Below are positions 7,563-16,645 of a stretch of 28,741 nucleotides of DNA, one piece after another. This DNA is from DASSKW01 sp035701115 (lineage in GTDB: Bacteria; Pseudomonadota; Gammaproteobacteria; Natronospirales; REEB76), in NCBI GenBank assembly GCA_035701115.1, contig DASSOA010000162.1, positions 1 to 28,741 on the forward strand, in the 5' to 3' direction. Position numbers and translations under genes: made by a program. Position 1 is the stretch's first letter. Each line of letters opens with the position of its first letter. Under the pieces are notes generated by a model. The model saw only the letters and a list, made by a program, of their open reading frames with translations. It ran no database searches and had not been told where the DNA came from.

Positions 7563-7794
7563 GGGAATTACTCCCGCAATGATCGGCACCACCGGCGCAG
7601 CCACGCAGATGTCGCAATCATGTTTCGATTGACTGAGAATCAATCTAGTCGAACGCAGGGTTTCCGGAGTTATATGCAGGTGATATCTGCATGATTAATT
7701 TCTGAAATCGAACGGCAGGCGGGTATTCAGGTTCAAATCGCTCCGCGGCTTCCGGAGATGAGCGGTTTTAGCGCGCAACGCGATTGGCGCACAA
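7563..7794. other. Non-coding stretch downstream of gspB
   Basis: I find no supported gene in these 232 bases. Two short inverted repeats are visible: GATTGA (7627-7632) with TCAATC (7640-7645), and ATGCAG with CTGCAT around a 7-base spacer at about 7674-7692. Neither is followed by a clear T-tract, so I do not call a terminator for gspB. They could belong to the promoter of the doubtful ORF at 7314-7562. Confidence 0.35.
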
Positions 7795-8424
7795 TCAGTT
7801 TCGCGGCAACAGGAATCGTGTCCCGTCATATTCAAGAATTACACCCTGCGCAGTAATTGCTACCACCCGCGGGCCTTCTTTCAGGGTATCGCCGGCGACA
7901 TAGCGCTGCATGTTGATGACCACAAACCGGTCTGCCGGATTTGCGGCATATCCGTGTACGTCCAGATGCAACGCAGGTAACGCCTGCTGGAAGGCGGTCG
8001 GCAGGGTGTCGAGCGGCGGCGCGGAGTTCGCGGAAGCAGACGACGGCACCGGCGTCGCTGGCGCGGCAACGACAGGAACAGTGGACGTGCTCCGATGCAA
8101 GACAGGCTTCTGGACTGCTGCAGTGACAGGTTCATCCGCCTCGGCTTCTTCGGCCAGCGGCCGGATAAGCGGTTTGGAAACCGGTGCCGCCGCGGCCGGC
8201 AAGGTGCCGGTTCGCGATTCGTGACGTGGCGCGGCTTCATTGTTTCGCCACAGCAGCGAGGCAAGCACGATTGCATTGAGCAACAGGATGAGCCCGATTA
8301 CCGTTACCCAGGGCGTCGGCAGACGTGCGCGCCCCGGGTCAGTAATCGAACTGCCAATCTGCCCCGTCAGACTCTGCTGGCGGGCGCGCTCGGATTTGCG
8401 CAACGCATCGAGTATCAGTGACAT
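7795..8424 (-). CDS. gspB: GspB-like type II secretion assembly protein
   Basis: A 209-residue protein opening with MSLILDALRKSERARQ, the conserved cytoplasmic start of GspB/ExeB proteins. It continues with one inner-membrane helix (about 39-59) and a Pro/Ala-rich periplasmic linker (about 63-140). The C-terminal GspB domain (about 143-209) includes ALHLDVHGYAANPADRFVVIN and GDTLKEGPRVVAI. GspB works with the ExeA/GspA ATPase to insert or assemble the secretin ring through the peptidoglycan in Aeromonas-type systems. Here the gene follows exeA with only two bases between the exeA stop and this ATG, so the two are surely co-transcribed. The remaining secretion genes are not in this window. Confidence 0.88.
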   Translation of the reverse strand: MSLILDALRKSERARQQSLTGQIGSSITDPGRARLPTPWVTVIGLILLLNAIVLASLLWRNNEAAPRHESRTGTLPAAAAPVSKPLIRPLAEEAEADEPVTAAVQKPVLHRSTSTVPVVAAPATPVPSSASANSAPPLDTLPTAFQQALPALHLDVHGYAANPADRFVVINMQRYVAGDTLKEGPRVVAITAQGVILEYDGTRFLLPRN

Positions 8425-8426
8425 GC

Positions 8427-10010
8427 TCAGGTATCCGGATTCAGGTAGGGCGTATTCGCGGCATGCAGCACGGTGTTGAGATGAATCAGCGTTTCATCAC
8501 CGGCGATCCCGTCCACGGCAAGATGCTGTGCCGTCTGGAAGCGTTCAACGGCCTGCTTCAGGCTGTCGTCATAAGTCGTATCACCGGAGTCGGTGGTATG
8601 TTGCAGCCTCGCCAGTTGCGTACGCAGCCAGCCGACCGACGTGCCGACCATGCCGGGTTGCAGCGCCGCCGGCGCGTCCGGATTGGGCCGCCACAACAGC
8701 AGGTATTCGCCGTACCACAGTGGTTCAAGCGCCGTGATCGGGAAACGTGCCTGATGCGTGCCGGCGCGGAGTGTGGCCGAACGGGCATTGAGTGCAACCA
8801 CCACCACCTGATGCAGGTTCCCGTGCGCATCGGTAAGCGTAATGATGGCCGGGCGGTCGAAACTGCGCAGATTGTTCCAGGTGCCCCGGCGATACAGACA
8901 GCGCAACCCGGCCTGCTGCGCCTGCCGACAGGCACTGCCCGCACCGCCGGGTGTGTATTGAGCGTTCCACAATGAAAACAGCGTGCTGAATGCGGTATCG
9001 GTATCGGTCGGGTGGCCGGCGGCGGCGAGCCATCCGCCAGGTGTAACGACAGGCGCACTGGCTGTCGCCGGCGCCCCCGGTGCCGCGGATTCGAAACCCG
9101 GCAGACGTCCGGTCGCAGCCAGCATGGTCAGCATGGAGAGCAGGGCGACAGCCAGGCTGCCAGCCCAGATCAACGGGCGCTGCAGCCGCAAACGGCGTTC
9201 ACCGAGCACTTCACGCGCGGCACGCCGCACCAGCCCCGCGTCAATCTGTCGCAGATCGCGCGTGTAAGCACCCAGCAGGGCGCGATCGCAGATGATGTTG
9301 ATCAGTCTCGGTATTCCGCCGGTGACGCGTTGCAGCGAACGGATTGCAGAGGATTTGAAAATCGGGGCGACTGCGCCCGCTACACCGAGACGATGGTGAA
9401 CGTAAGCGCTGGTTTCTTTCGCGGTAAGCGGTTCGAGGTGGTAGCGGCCGGTGATGCGCTGGGCAAGCTGACGCAGATCGCGGCGTGCGAGCAGCTCGCG
9501 CAGTTCCGGCTGACCGACCAGAATGATCTGCAACAGCTTCTGGCTGCGGGTCTCGAGATTGGTCAGCAGGCGCACCTGTTCCAGTACCTCCGTGGCCAGG
9601 GCTTGCGCTTCGTCAATGATCAACACCACGCGACGTCCCGCCGCGTGCGCTTCCAGCAGGCGTGCGTTCAGCGAGTCAATGAGTTGCTGCGGACTTGCGC
9701 CCGGCGTCACCGCGACGTGCAATTCGTTGCAGATGCTGTACAGAAATTCGGTCACGCTGACGCGCGGATTGATAATCAGTGCCGCATCGACCTGCCCGGG
9801 AAGTTTTTCGAGCAACGAGCGGATGAGAGTGGTTTTGCCGGTGCCGACTTCTCCGGTGAGCTGGATAAAACCGCCGCTCTCGGTCACGCCGTACAACAGA
9901 TGCGCGAGCGCTTCGGTGTGCCGTTCCGACAGAAACAGATAACGCGGGTCGGGCGTGATGGAAAACGGATTTTCGGCCAGGCCGAAATAACTTGAGTACA
10001 TGGTGCTCAT
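8427..10010 (-). CDS. exeA: ExeA/GspA-like AAA ATPase with peptidoglycan-binding domain
   Basis: A 527-residue inner-membrane protein. The cytoplasmic AAA domain shows the family opening YSSYFGLAENPFSITPDPRY, Walker A GEVGTGKTT (53-61), Walker B VVLIIDEAQ (128-136) and LVGQPEL (164-170). A membrane helix lies at about 280-299. The periplasmic part has a region at about 335-440 resembling the inactive C39-peptidase-like fold of these proteins, then a PG_binding_1 domain at about 453-515 (LAVDGIAGDETLIHLN). In Aeromonas, ExeA with ExeB uses ATP and peptidoglycan contact to place the secretin. The ATG at 10010 overlaps the dinB stop as ATGA, supporting this start and translational coupling; an ATG three codons later is also possible. 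Confidence 0.9.
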   Translation of the reverse strand: MSTMYSSYFGLAENPFSITPDPRYLFLSERHTEALAHLLYGVTESGGFIQLTGEVGTGKTTLIRSLLEKLPGQVDAALIINPRVSVTEFLYSICNELHVAVTPGASPQQLIDSLNARLLEAHAAGRRVVLIIDEAQALATEVLEQVRLLTNLETRSQKLLQIILVGQPELRELLARRDLRQLAQRITGRYHLEPLTAKETSAYVHHRLGVAGAVAPIFKSSAIRSLQRVTGGIPRLINIICDRALLGAYTRDLRQIDAGLVRRAAREVLGERRLRLQRPLIWAGSLAVALLSMLTMLAATGRLPGFESAAPGAPATASAPVVTPGGWLAAAGHPTDTDTAFSTLFSLWNAQYTPGGAGSACRQAQQAGLRCLYRRGTWNNLRSFDRPAIITLTDAHGNLHQVVVVALNARSATLRAGTHQARFPITALEPLWYGEYLLLWRPNPDAPAALQPGMVGTSVGWLRTQLARLQHTTDSGDTTYDDSLKQAVERFQTAQHLAVDGIAGDETLIHLNTVLHAANTPYLNPDT

Positions 10011-11092
10011 CTTTGTCGTAGCGGGGCAGCCGAAGCGCCGGCAAACAGCCCCATCTGGTCGGTGTCATTGAAATCGCGCGCGCCGATGCCGAGCAGTCGC
10101 AGACGCTGTCCCGGGTTCCGGTCCAGCCATTCGCGAAGCAACGTTTTCGCGAGCGGCCACAATACCGTAAACCGGTTGCCGGGCGGCGAGAAGCGGCGCT
10201 GCCGTGTCTGCCGGTGAAAATCCGCCGTGCGCAACTTGAGTACCAGCGTGTTTGCCTGCAACTGCTCGCGCTGCAGAATCCGGCACAGGCTTTCCACCAG
10301 CGGCTGCAATTCCCGGGAAAGCTGATCGAAATCGCGCAGATCGTATGCAAACGTGGTTTCCTGGCTCACCGACCGTTCGCGTCCGCCGCCTGCGACCGGA
10401 CGTTCATCGCGCCCTTCCGCCAGTGCCTTGAAGAAAAATGCCTGGCTTCCGAACAATGCCGTCAGAAGACCGTCCGGCGCATGACGCAGCTGGCTGACGC
10501 TGCTGATGCCGGCTTTTTCCAGTTGGCTGCCGGTTCGCGGGCCGATTCCCCAAAGTGCCGTCACGGGCAATGGATCGAGCATTGTCTGCACGTCCCCTTC
10601 CGGAACGTACAAAAGCCCATCGGGTTTGCTGCGGTCCGATGCGATTTTGGCCACCAGTTTGTTGGGTCCGAGTCCGACCGATGCCGTCAGCCCGGTTGCT
10701 TGGCGAATGCGTGCCTTGATGGCGCGTCCAAGTGCAATCGGGTCGCGCGATACCGGCTCGCCGCTGAGGTCGAGAAAGGCTTCATCGAGCGACAAGCCTT
10801 CGATCTGCGGCGTGAATTCGGCAAAACAGCGGAACACCTGCTGTGAGACTTCGCGATAGCGCGCCATGCGCACGGGAAGATAGATGCCATCCGGGCACAG
10901 GCGTCGTGCCTCGTAGCCGGGCATCGCGGAACGCACGCCGAATTTGCGCGCTTCGTAACTGGCGGCGCACACCACCGAGCGGCGCCCGGCACCGCCGACG
11001 ATCACCGGCTTGCCGGTCAGCGCCGGCTGATCATGCTGCTCCACGGATGCGTAGAACGCATCCATGTCCACGTGCGCGATCAGTCTTTGCAC
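10007..11092 (-). CDS. dinB: DNA polymerase IV (Y-family translesion polymerase)
   Basis: A 361-residue protein, close to the usual Pol IV length. The active-site acidic residues are visible: D9 in HVDMDAF, and D103/E104 in SLDEAFLD. F13 is the sugar steric gate that excludes ribonucleotides. The palm and fingers (KPVIVGG, SYEARKFGVRSAM), the helix-hairpin-helix thumb region (ALWGIGPRTGSQLEKAGI) and the little-finger domain are complete. QMGLF near the C-terminus is a plausible beta-clamp-binding motif. It copies past damaged bases with low fidelity. Unusually, its stop codon overlaps the exeA start (ATGA) and it follows a lipoprotein gene by 18 bp, so it appears to share a transcript with envelope genes. 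No LexA box was recognised upstream. Confidence 0.95.
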   Translation of the reverse strand: MQRLIAHVDMDAFYASVEQHDQPALTGKPVIVGGAGRRSVVCAASYEARKFGVRSAMPGYEARRLCPDGIYLPVRMARYREVSQQVFRCFAEFTPQIEGLSLDEAFLDLSGEPVSRDPIALGRAIKARIRQATGLTASVGLGPNKLVAKIASDRSKPDGLLYVPEGDVQTMLDPLPVTALWGIGPRTGSQLEKAGISSVSQLRHAPDGLLTALFGSQAFFFKALAEGRDERPVAGGGRERSVSQETTFAYDLRDFDQLSRELQPLVESLCRILQREQLQANTLVLKLRTADFHRQTRQRRFSPPGNRFTVLWPLAKTLLREWLDRNPGQRLRLLGIGARDFNDTDQMGLFAGASAAPLRQR

Positions 11093-11110
11093 GCCACAAA
11101 CCGGTACCGT

Positions 11111-11665
11111 TCAGGCCGGCGGGAACCTGGCAAGGATTTCCCGTACCGCCTGGTTGACGGCCTGTTCCGAGTAGTTGCTCTGGCTGACCCAGCCCGTGGT
11201 CCAGCCGCGCCACACCAGCCGCTTGCTCTTGCCGTCAATGACGTCGAGCATCAACGTCCCCTGTTCACGGGTCTCCACGTTGCTGCCGCCCACGGGCACG
11301 ACCACGCTGCCGAATCCGTGGGGGAACGCATCAATGAAGCCGACGCTGAAACTCGAACCGGTGCTTTCCAGCTGCTGCTTGCTGGCGGTGTGGTAGGTGA
11401 CCACAAAATCGGGATTCTGATCGGCGGCGACCTCGATATAACCTCTCGCCGTAAGTTCCGAAATGACCGCCTGTTTTACGCGACCTTCCAGAATCTGGCT
11501 GTCGAGGATCGGGTCCTTGACCGGTGTCTGGGGCGGGCTGACCCAGGCAAAGCGTTGATAGGCGCCAAAACTGGCGCTGGAATCGTGCTCGACCATTACA
11601 CGGGGCGCACACCCGGCCAGGGCAACGAGCAGCAAAATCGCACCAAAACCGAGAAATGATTTCAT
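11111..11665 (-). CDS. DUF4136-like lipoprotein
   Basis: A 184-residue protein with a lipoprotein signal peptide (MKSFLGFGAILLLVALAGC; lipobox LAGC with the modified Cys at 19). The next residue is Ala, so outer-membrane sorting is likely. The mature part, with FGAYQRFAWV near residue 34, ARGYIEVAADQNPDFVVTYHT in the middle and GTLMLDVIDGKSKRLVWRGW towards the end, matches the layout of DUF4136 lipoproteins, whose function is unknown. I chose the ATG at 11665 because the signal peptide begins there and AGGCGG lies upstream; the frame is open to 11725 but adds non-signal sequence. It is first in the run that continues with dinB, exeA and gspB, and is divergent from the cyclase gene. Confidence 0.85.
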   Translation of the reverse strand: MKSFLGFGAILLLVALAGCAPRVMVEHDSSASFGAYQRFAWVSPPQTPVKDPILDSQILEGRVKQAVISELTARGYIEVAADQNPDFVVTYHTASKQQLESTGSSFSVGFIDAFPHGFGSVVVPVGGSNVETREQGTLMLDVIDGKSKRLVWRGWTTGWVSQSNYSEQAVNQAVREILARFPPA

Positions 11666-11822
11666 GGGTGAACCGCCTGTTTCCGGGATTGCGGCCTTTG
11701 CATGCTTGGACCGCCAGTCTAGCACGCACGTTCCGGCCTCACCGTTATTTCGTATACTAACTATATGTTGCGCTTCCGGTTCCGGTATAAGACATTCCGA
11801 TAATCGAGTCAGGTCGCGCAGA

Positions 11823-13718
11823 TTGCACGTGAAGCACCGCCCGCAAGTGTCTCTGCTGTATTCGCTTTCACTGGCGACGGCGGCGTTCGGCCTGCTGATT
11901 TTCCTATCGATTCACAACGCGCTGCAGATCGACAACGTTCCGGCGTTTATCGGGTTTACCCTGTTCGGCGTCGTCATGGTGGTGTTCGGGTTTCCGGCGC
12001 CGCAAGTCGGGTATGTTTCGCTGGACCGCGTTGTCCAGTTTTCGAGTCTGCTCATATTCGGGCCGCTGCCCGCAGCCTGGATCTGCGGCATCGCATCGCT
12101 GATCTGGCCTTTCCTGCCGTGGGGTCTCGGCCGCGGCCACAACACCCGTTTCATGATCATGCGTGCGGCGAACAATTCCGGCATGTTCATATTCATTCTG
12201 TTGATCATCGGCGGCCTGTATCAGTATTTCGGCGGCAGCATCCCGCTCTTGCACCTGAGAACGCGTGACGTACTGCTCATCATCATTCTCGCGCTGTTCA
12301 TGCAGCTGCTGAACGACATTTTCGTCGGCGTGATCGCCCACCTCGAGAACATGGACTGGCGCAAGTCGTTCGGGTTGTTCAGCGCTGTCGTTGATCTGGC
12401 TGCCATACCGCTGGCGGTATTCATGGCACTGGTCTACAACCGGCTCGAACTGCCGGTGTTTTTCCTGTTCCTGATCGTGCTGGCCCTGATTGTGCTGATC
12501 GTGCGCAATTTCGCCGACACCCGCCGCGCACTCGAAGTCAAGCTGGACGAACTTGTGGCAATCAACCGCGTGGGTCAGGCGGTATCCAGTTCGCTGGTGC
12601 TCGACGAACTGGTCGAATTGATTTTTCGCGAAAGCAGGAACCTGGTGGAATTCGATATTTTCATGCTCGCTCTCTATGAGGAAGAAACCCGCGAGATCGA
12701 CATCAGGCTGCACCACAACCGGCAGGGGCGGCAGCCGCAACGCCGCCGCCGGCTCAGCGAGGGCATTTTCGGATGGGTCATTGCCCACAACAAGCCTGCG
12801 TTTATCCGCGACTGGGACAATGACGACAGCGAATTCAAACGCATCACCGTGCATGTCGGCGATACGCCGCAGACCAAGGCGCTGATTGCCGTGCCGGTGA
12901 CCTACCGCGACCGGGTGCTGGGCGTGATCAGCGTTCAGAGTTATGTGCCGAACAAATTCGACGACGGACACCTGAACATTCTGGTCACGTTCGCCGGACA
13001 GGTAGCGATCGCGATCGCCAACGCGCGCCTGTTCGAGGAAGTGGAGCACAATCGAACCCAGCTGGAGCAGCGCGTCAACGAGCGCACGCGTGATCTGGCG
13101 CTGCAACGTGACGAACTGCACACCATGATGGAATCGCTGCGCAGCGCCAATCGCGAAAAGGAAGACCTGCTTCTGAAACTGAAGCAGCAAACCAGCAGGC
13201 TTGAGCGGCAGACCACAGAACTGGAACGCCAGACACTCGAAGACGGGCTGACGGGTCTTTACAACCGCAGATACCTGGACGGACGACTGGCATTCGAAAT
13301 CAAGCGCGCGGACCGTTACAAGCGCCAGATGGCGATCGCGATGGCCGATCTGGACCATTTCAAGACCGTCAACGACCGCTATTCGCACATGGCTGGCGAC
13401 GACGTATTGCGGGCCCTTGCTACGATCCTGCGCAGCAATTGCCGTTCGATCGACGTCATCGCCCGCTACGGTGGCGAAGAATTTCTGTTGTGTTTCCCAG
13501 AAACCGGACCTGAGGAAGCGCAGGTGGTCTGCGAAAAGATCCGCCAGCAGGTTGAAAACCACGACTGGGAAACGCTGGAACCGGGATTGCGGGTGACCAT
13601 CAGCTTCGGCATCGCCGCGGCACCGCCGTCGCGTTACGACGTGGATACCTTGATCGCGGCGGCCGACGAAAAGCTGTACCAGGCAAAGAGCGAAGGGCGC
13701 AACCGGGTCTGCGCCTGA
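11823..13718 (+). CDS. Membrane-bound GAF-GGDEF diguanylate cyclase
   Basis: About 631 residues. Six to seven N-terminal membrane helices (about 11-34, 41-60, 71-97, 119-137, 148-172, 187-205, 209-229) form a MASE-like sensor. They are followed by a GAF domain (about 247-402), a long coiled coil (about 403-470) and GGDEF (about 472-630). The signature is RYGGEEF (548-554), and R541-S-I-D544 is a well-placed I-site, so active, product-inhibited c-di-GMP synthesis is expected. The start is uncertain. The frame is open from 11664, but that stretch overlaps the divergent lipoprotein gene's start and does not look like protein. I prefer the TTG at 11823, 8 bases after AGGT; a GTG lies at 11829. 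A TATACT hexamer at 11753-11758 could be its -10 box. Confidence 0.9.
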   Translation: MHVKHRPQVSLLYSLSLATAAFGLLIFLSIHNALQIDNVPAFIGFTLFGVVMVVFGFPAPQVGYVSLDRVVQFSSLLIFGPLPAAWICGIASLIWPFLPWGLGRGHNTRFMIMRAANNSGMFIFILLIIGGLYQYFGGSIPLLHLRTRDVLLIIILALFMQLLNDIFVGVIAHLENMDWRKSFGLFSAVVDLAAIPLAVFMALVYNRLELPVFFLFLIVLALIVLIVRNFADTRRALEVKLDELVAINRVGQAVSSSLVLDELVELIFRESRNLVEFDIFMLALYEEETREIDIRLHHNRQGRQPQRRRRLSEGIFGWVIAHNKPAFIRDWDNDDSEFKRITVHVGDTPQTKALIAVPVTYRDRVLGVISVQSYVPNKFDDGHLNILVTFAGQVAIAIANARLFEEVEHNRTQLEQRVNERTRDLALQRDELHTMMESLRSANREKEDLLLKLKQQTSRLERQTTELERQTLEDGLTGLYNRRYLDGRLAFEIKRADRYKRQMAIAMADLDHFKTVNDRYSHMAGDDVLRALATILRSNCRSIDVIARYGGEEFLLCFPETGPEEAQVVCEKIRQQVENHDWETLEPGLRVTISFGIAAAPPSRYDVDTLIAAADEKLYQAKSEGRNRVCA

Positions 13719-13735
13719 CACGGCGGGCGCGGCAG

Positions 13736-13767
13736 GCTGTCAGGCCTGCACTTCGCCGCCTGACAGC
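13736..13767. terminator. Hairpin between convergent cyclase and GGDEF-EAL genes
   Basis: GCTGTCAGGC (13736-13745) and its exact reverse complement (13758-13767) form a 10-bp stem with a 12-base loop. The stem covers the last codons and stop of the minus-strand gene and lies 17 bases past the plus-strand stop. It could end transcription from both sides, but no T-tract follows on either strand, so the termination role is only plausible. Confidence 0.4.
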
Positions 13768-16565
13768 TGACGCTCCGCGGCGCGTGACTCCAGCGCCGGC
13801 GCAAACAGAAAGCCCTGCGCATAGCGGCAACCGAGTTGATTAAGCAATTTGATCTGCTCGGGATTTTCCACGCCTTCTGCAATAGTTCCCAGGTGCAGTT
13901 CTCGCGCCAGCTCGATGATCGTCCGGACCATGGCCGTATGTTTATGGTTGGTTGGCGCATCGGCGATGAACATGCGATCAATCTTGAGCGTATCCAGCGG
14001 TAAGGCCGAGAGATAACTGAGCGATGAGTAGCCGGTGCCGAAGTCATCGAGATGCAGTCGTACGCCCACCTTCTTGAGCTGATTGAGCTTGGTCTCGGCG
14101 ACATGCGGGTTTTCCAGAAAAATGGTTTCGGTGATTTCCAGGTGCAGTGCGGAGGGATCGAGCCGGGTTTCTTCCAGCGCTGAGGTGATCTGTTCGAGCA
14201 GGCTCACGTGCATGAATTGCTTGTGCGCTATGTTTACCGCGATCGTCAGTGCTTTTGCCTCCGGGTAATGCTGGCGCCAGGTGTGTGCCTGCCGGCAGGC
14301 CTTGCGCAGCACCCACCAGCCGATCGGCAGGATCAGGCCGGTTTCCTCGGCGACGTGGAGAAAATCTTCCGGCTGCAACAGACCGCGTTGCGGATGTTGC
14401 CAGCGCAGCAATGCCTCGAAGCCGACGATCTGGCGATTGGATAAGGCAACGATCGGCTGGTAATAGACCCGGAACTCGCCGTTGTCGACCGCCTGACGCA
14501 GTTCGGTTTCCAGTTGCAGGCGCGCATGGGCACGCGCATACATGGTCTGGTCGAATATCACGTATCCTGCGCGACCGGCCGCCTTGGCCTGATACATCGC
14601 GGTGTCCGCATCGCGCAACACCTCATCGGTGGTCAGGTATTGCGGATTACCCGGCGCGATTCCGATGCTGGCGTTGGTATAGATCTCGTTCGCGCCGAGC
14701 TGGATTGGATGCATCAGTTCCGCCTGGATACGTTCTGCCACCTCGACCGCATCCTGCGGCCGTTCCATCTGATCCACCAGAATGGTGAATTCGTCGCCGC
14801 CGTGACGCGCGATGGTATCCCAGGGACCGATGCACTGCTTGAGCCGCTTTGCCACCTCGATCAGCAACTGGTCGCCGACGGCGTGTCCGAGGCTGTCGTT
14901 TACAACCTTGAAACTGTCGAGATCAACGAACAGCACCGCATAACCGGGCGTGCTGCGATGACGCGATTGGCCCATTGCCTGGGAAAGGCGCTGGATAAAC
15001 AGCGTCCGATTCGGCAGGCCGGTCAGCGGATCGTGCGTGGCATTGTGATGCAATTGCGCCTCAAACCGCTTCTGATCGGTGATGTCGCGCACGGTACCGA
15101 TCATGAGTCGGCGATCGTTCAAATCGATCACGCCGATGCTCTGTGTCACGATGATGCGCGTATGGCGATCCTTGTGCAGCAGGCTGGACTCGTAGTTGTC
15201 CGGCACATGTTCGCCGCGCAGGCGCTTCTGAAACCGCTCATCCGCCGCGGAAACTTCCTCCGGCGGGAAGATGTCGCGGTAGGTAAGCTGCAGGAATTCC
15301 GCTTCGCTGTAACCCAGCATGTTCGCGAACGCGCTGTTCACGTAGGTGTAGCGGCCGTTCTCATTGATGAATACGCCTACCTGGCTGTGTTCCACGAGCA
15401 GGCGGTAACGCTGTTCGGACCCCTGCAATGCCTCTTCCGCCGTTTTCTGGGCGGTGATGTCGTACAGCGAGCCCTCGAAATACGCCACGGAACCGGCGCT
15501 GTTGCGCACCACACGCGCACTCAGCGAGACCCAGATCGGACTGCCGTCGCGGCGCCGCATCCGCACCTCGGCATTGCGAACCTGTCCCTGCTGCTCGATT
15601 CCGGACAGCACCAGCGCGCGCTCATCCGGGTCCGCATACACCATGCGGATATCCGGCAGATTCCGCATCAGGTCGTCCGGTGAGTCATAGCCAAGGATCC
15701 CGGCAAGCGACTGGTTGGCCTTGATGAAATGACCGTCCGGCGTACTCTGGTACATGCCGACTACGGCATGTTCAAAAATGTTGCGGAAACTCTGTTCGGC
15801 CTCGAACAGCGCCTGCTGAATACGGCGCTCTTCGGTGATGTCGCGGATGGTGCCGGTGCTGGAAAGCACGCCATTCAACATGATCGGCCCCGAACGTACC
15901 GACGCCAGCACCCGCGTCGTTCCATCACTCTTCAGAAGACAGATTTCATAGGCGGCCTGTTCCCACTGGCCGGCACGGCGCCTGCTCCAGATGTCGTTTA
16001 TTTTCTGGTGATCTTCGGGCGCGATGAATTTGAGAAATGCCTGACCGATCATCTGCTCGGGCGTATAACCGAGCATGTCGGCGTAGGTCTTGTTCACATA
16101 GGTGTAGTTGCCGGCATGGGTGACAAAGACGCCGTCCTGGCTGTGGTCAACCAGCGTACGGTATTTTTCCTCGGAAACCTGCAGTGCCTCTTCGGCCGAT
16201 GCGCGCTCCGCGGGAGGCGCGGCCCTCTCGCCGGCGAATTCCTGCATCGTCGTCAGGACCAGCTGATCGTCGCCGATGCTGATCAGTTCGGCATGCAACA
16301 ACATCGAATGCCGGGCGCCGTCAGCGGCGCATAATGTCACCGGAATGTTGGCAAGCGAGCGCTCGTGATGAAGGCGTTGCAGCAGCGCGTCGCGTTCGGC
16401 GGCGTCCCACAGGCCCAGTCCGACCGGTCCGCGACCCAGCAACTGTTCGCGGCGATAACCCAGGCACTGGCAGAATCCCTCGTTGACATCCACAAACTCA
16501 TCCGTCCGGAGGCGCGTGAGCGACACCAGCATGGGCGAGTCAGTGAGGGCACGAACCAGATTCAC
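13740..16565 (-). CDS. Four-PAS GGDEF-EAL cyclic-di-GMP protein
   Basis: A 941-residue protein without clear membrane helices. PAS domains lie at about 5-110, 130-250, 255-378 and 384-503; GGDEF at about 505-672; EAL at about 682-930. GGDEF is intact (RHGGDEF, 587-593), but the I-site arginine is replaced (G580-P-W-D583), so product inhibition at that site is not expected. EAL is complete: EAL at 717-719, LEITET (809-814), DDFGTGYSSL (840-849), K861-I-D863 and AEGVE (896-900). It may make c-di-GMP, degrade it, or switch between the two under PAS control. PAS ligands cannot be read from the sequence. The GTG start at 16565 has AGGTG 8 bases upstream. PAS 1 and 2 are separated by a short helical linker (about 112-130). 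Confidence 0.93.
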   Translation of the reverse strand: MNLVRALTDSPMLVSLTRLRTDEFVDVNEGFCQCLGYRREQLLGRGPVGLGLWDAAERDALLQRLHHERSLANIPVTLCAADGARHSMLLHAELISIGDDQLVLTTMQEFAGERAAPPAERASAEEALQVSEEKYRTLVDHSQDGVFVTHAGNYTYVNKTYADMLGYTPEQMIGQAFLKFIAPEDHQKINDIWSRRRAGQWEQAAYEICLLKSDGTTRVLASVRSGPIMLNGVLSSTGTIRDITEERRIQQALFEAEQSFRNIFEHAVVGMYQSTPDGHFIKANQSLAGILGYDSPDDLMRNLPDIRMVYADPDERALVLSGIEQQGQVRNAEVRMRRRDGSPIWVSLSARVVRNSAGSVAYFEGSLYDITAQKTAEEALQGSEQRYRLLVEHSQVGVFINENGRYTYVNSAFANMLGYSEAEFLQLTYRDIFPPEEVSAADERFQKRLRGEHVPDNYESSLLHKDRHTRIIVTQSIGVIDLNDRRLMIGTVRDITDQKRFEAQLHHNATHDPLTGLPNRTLFIQRLSQAMGQSRHRSTPGYAVLFVDLDSFKVVNDSLGHAVGDQLLIEVAKRLKQCIGPWDTIARHGGDEFTILVDQMERPQDAVEVAERIQAELMHPIQLGANEIYTNASIGIAPGNPQYLTTDEVLRDADTAMYQAKAAGRAGYVIFDQTMYARAHARLQLETELRQAVDNGEFRVYYQPIVALSNRQIVGFEALLRWQHPQRGLLQPEDFLHVAEETGLILPIGWWVLRKACRQAHTWRQHYPEAKALTIAVNIAHKQFMHVSLLEQITSALEETRLDPSALHLEITETIFLENPHVAETKLNQLKKVGVRLHLDDFGTGYSSLSYLSALPLDTLKIDRMFIADAPTNHKHTAMVRTIIELARELHLGTIAEGVENPEQIKLLNQLGCRYAQGFLFAPALESRAAERQLSGGEVQA

Positions 16566-16611
16566 GTGCGGGACACCTGAATTTCTTCTATTGGCGCGTC
16601 CCTGACATCGC

Positions 16612-16645
16612 GGCGTCCGGCTGCCACGGATGGCAGCGGAACGCC
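16612..16645 (-). promoter_or_regulatory. Strong hairpin in the leader of the PAS-GGDEF-EAL gene
   Basis: GGCGT (16612-16616) pairs with ACGCC (16641-16645), and GCTGCCA (16620-16626) pairs with TGGCAGC (16631-16637) around a CGGA tetraloop, with a symmetric 3-base internal loop. It lies 47-80 bases upstream of the GTG start at 16565. There is no U-tract, so it is not a standard terminator. A role in mRNA stability or translation is possible. It does not match the c-di-GMP riboswitch layouts I know. The rest of 16566-16816 shows no gene. Confidence 0.4.

Noticed and set aside
7320..7694. 124-residue plus-strand frame in the gap before gspB
   Set aside because: No ribosome-binding site, no domain, and a low-complexity Arg/His/Ser composition; the minus-strand frame in the same place is only slightly better and is listed with low confidence.
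9012..9995. 327-residue plus-strand open frame opposite exeA
   Set aside because: The exeA frame carries Walker motifs and a peptidoglycan-binding domain; this frame is an antisense shadow.
10007..11725. LexA-regulated SOS unit driven from the lipoprotein promoter
   Set aside because: I looked for a CTG-N10-CAG type box upstream of 11665 and of dinB and saw none, so SOS control is not claimed.
11904..13721. 605-residue minus-strand open frame opposite the membrane cyclase
   Set aside because: The plus-strand frame has helices, GAF, coiled coil and an intact GGEEF motif; the antisense frame has none of these and an odd Asp/His/Gln-rich composition.
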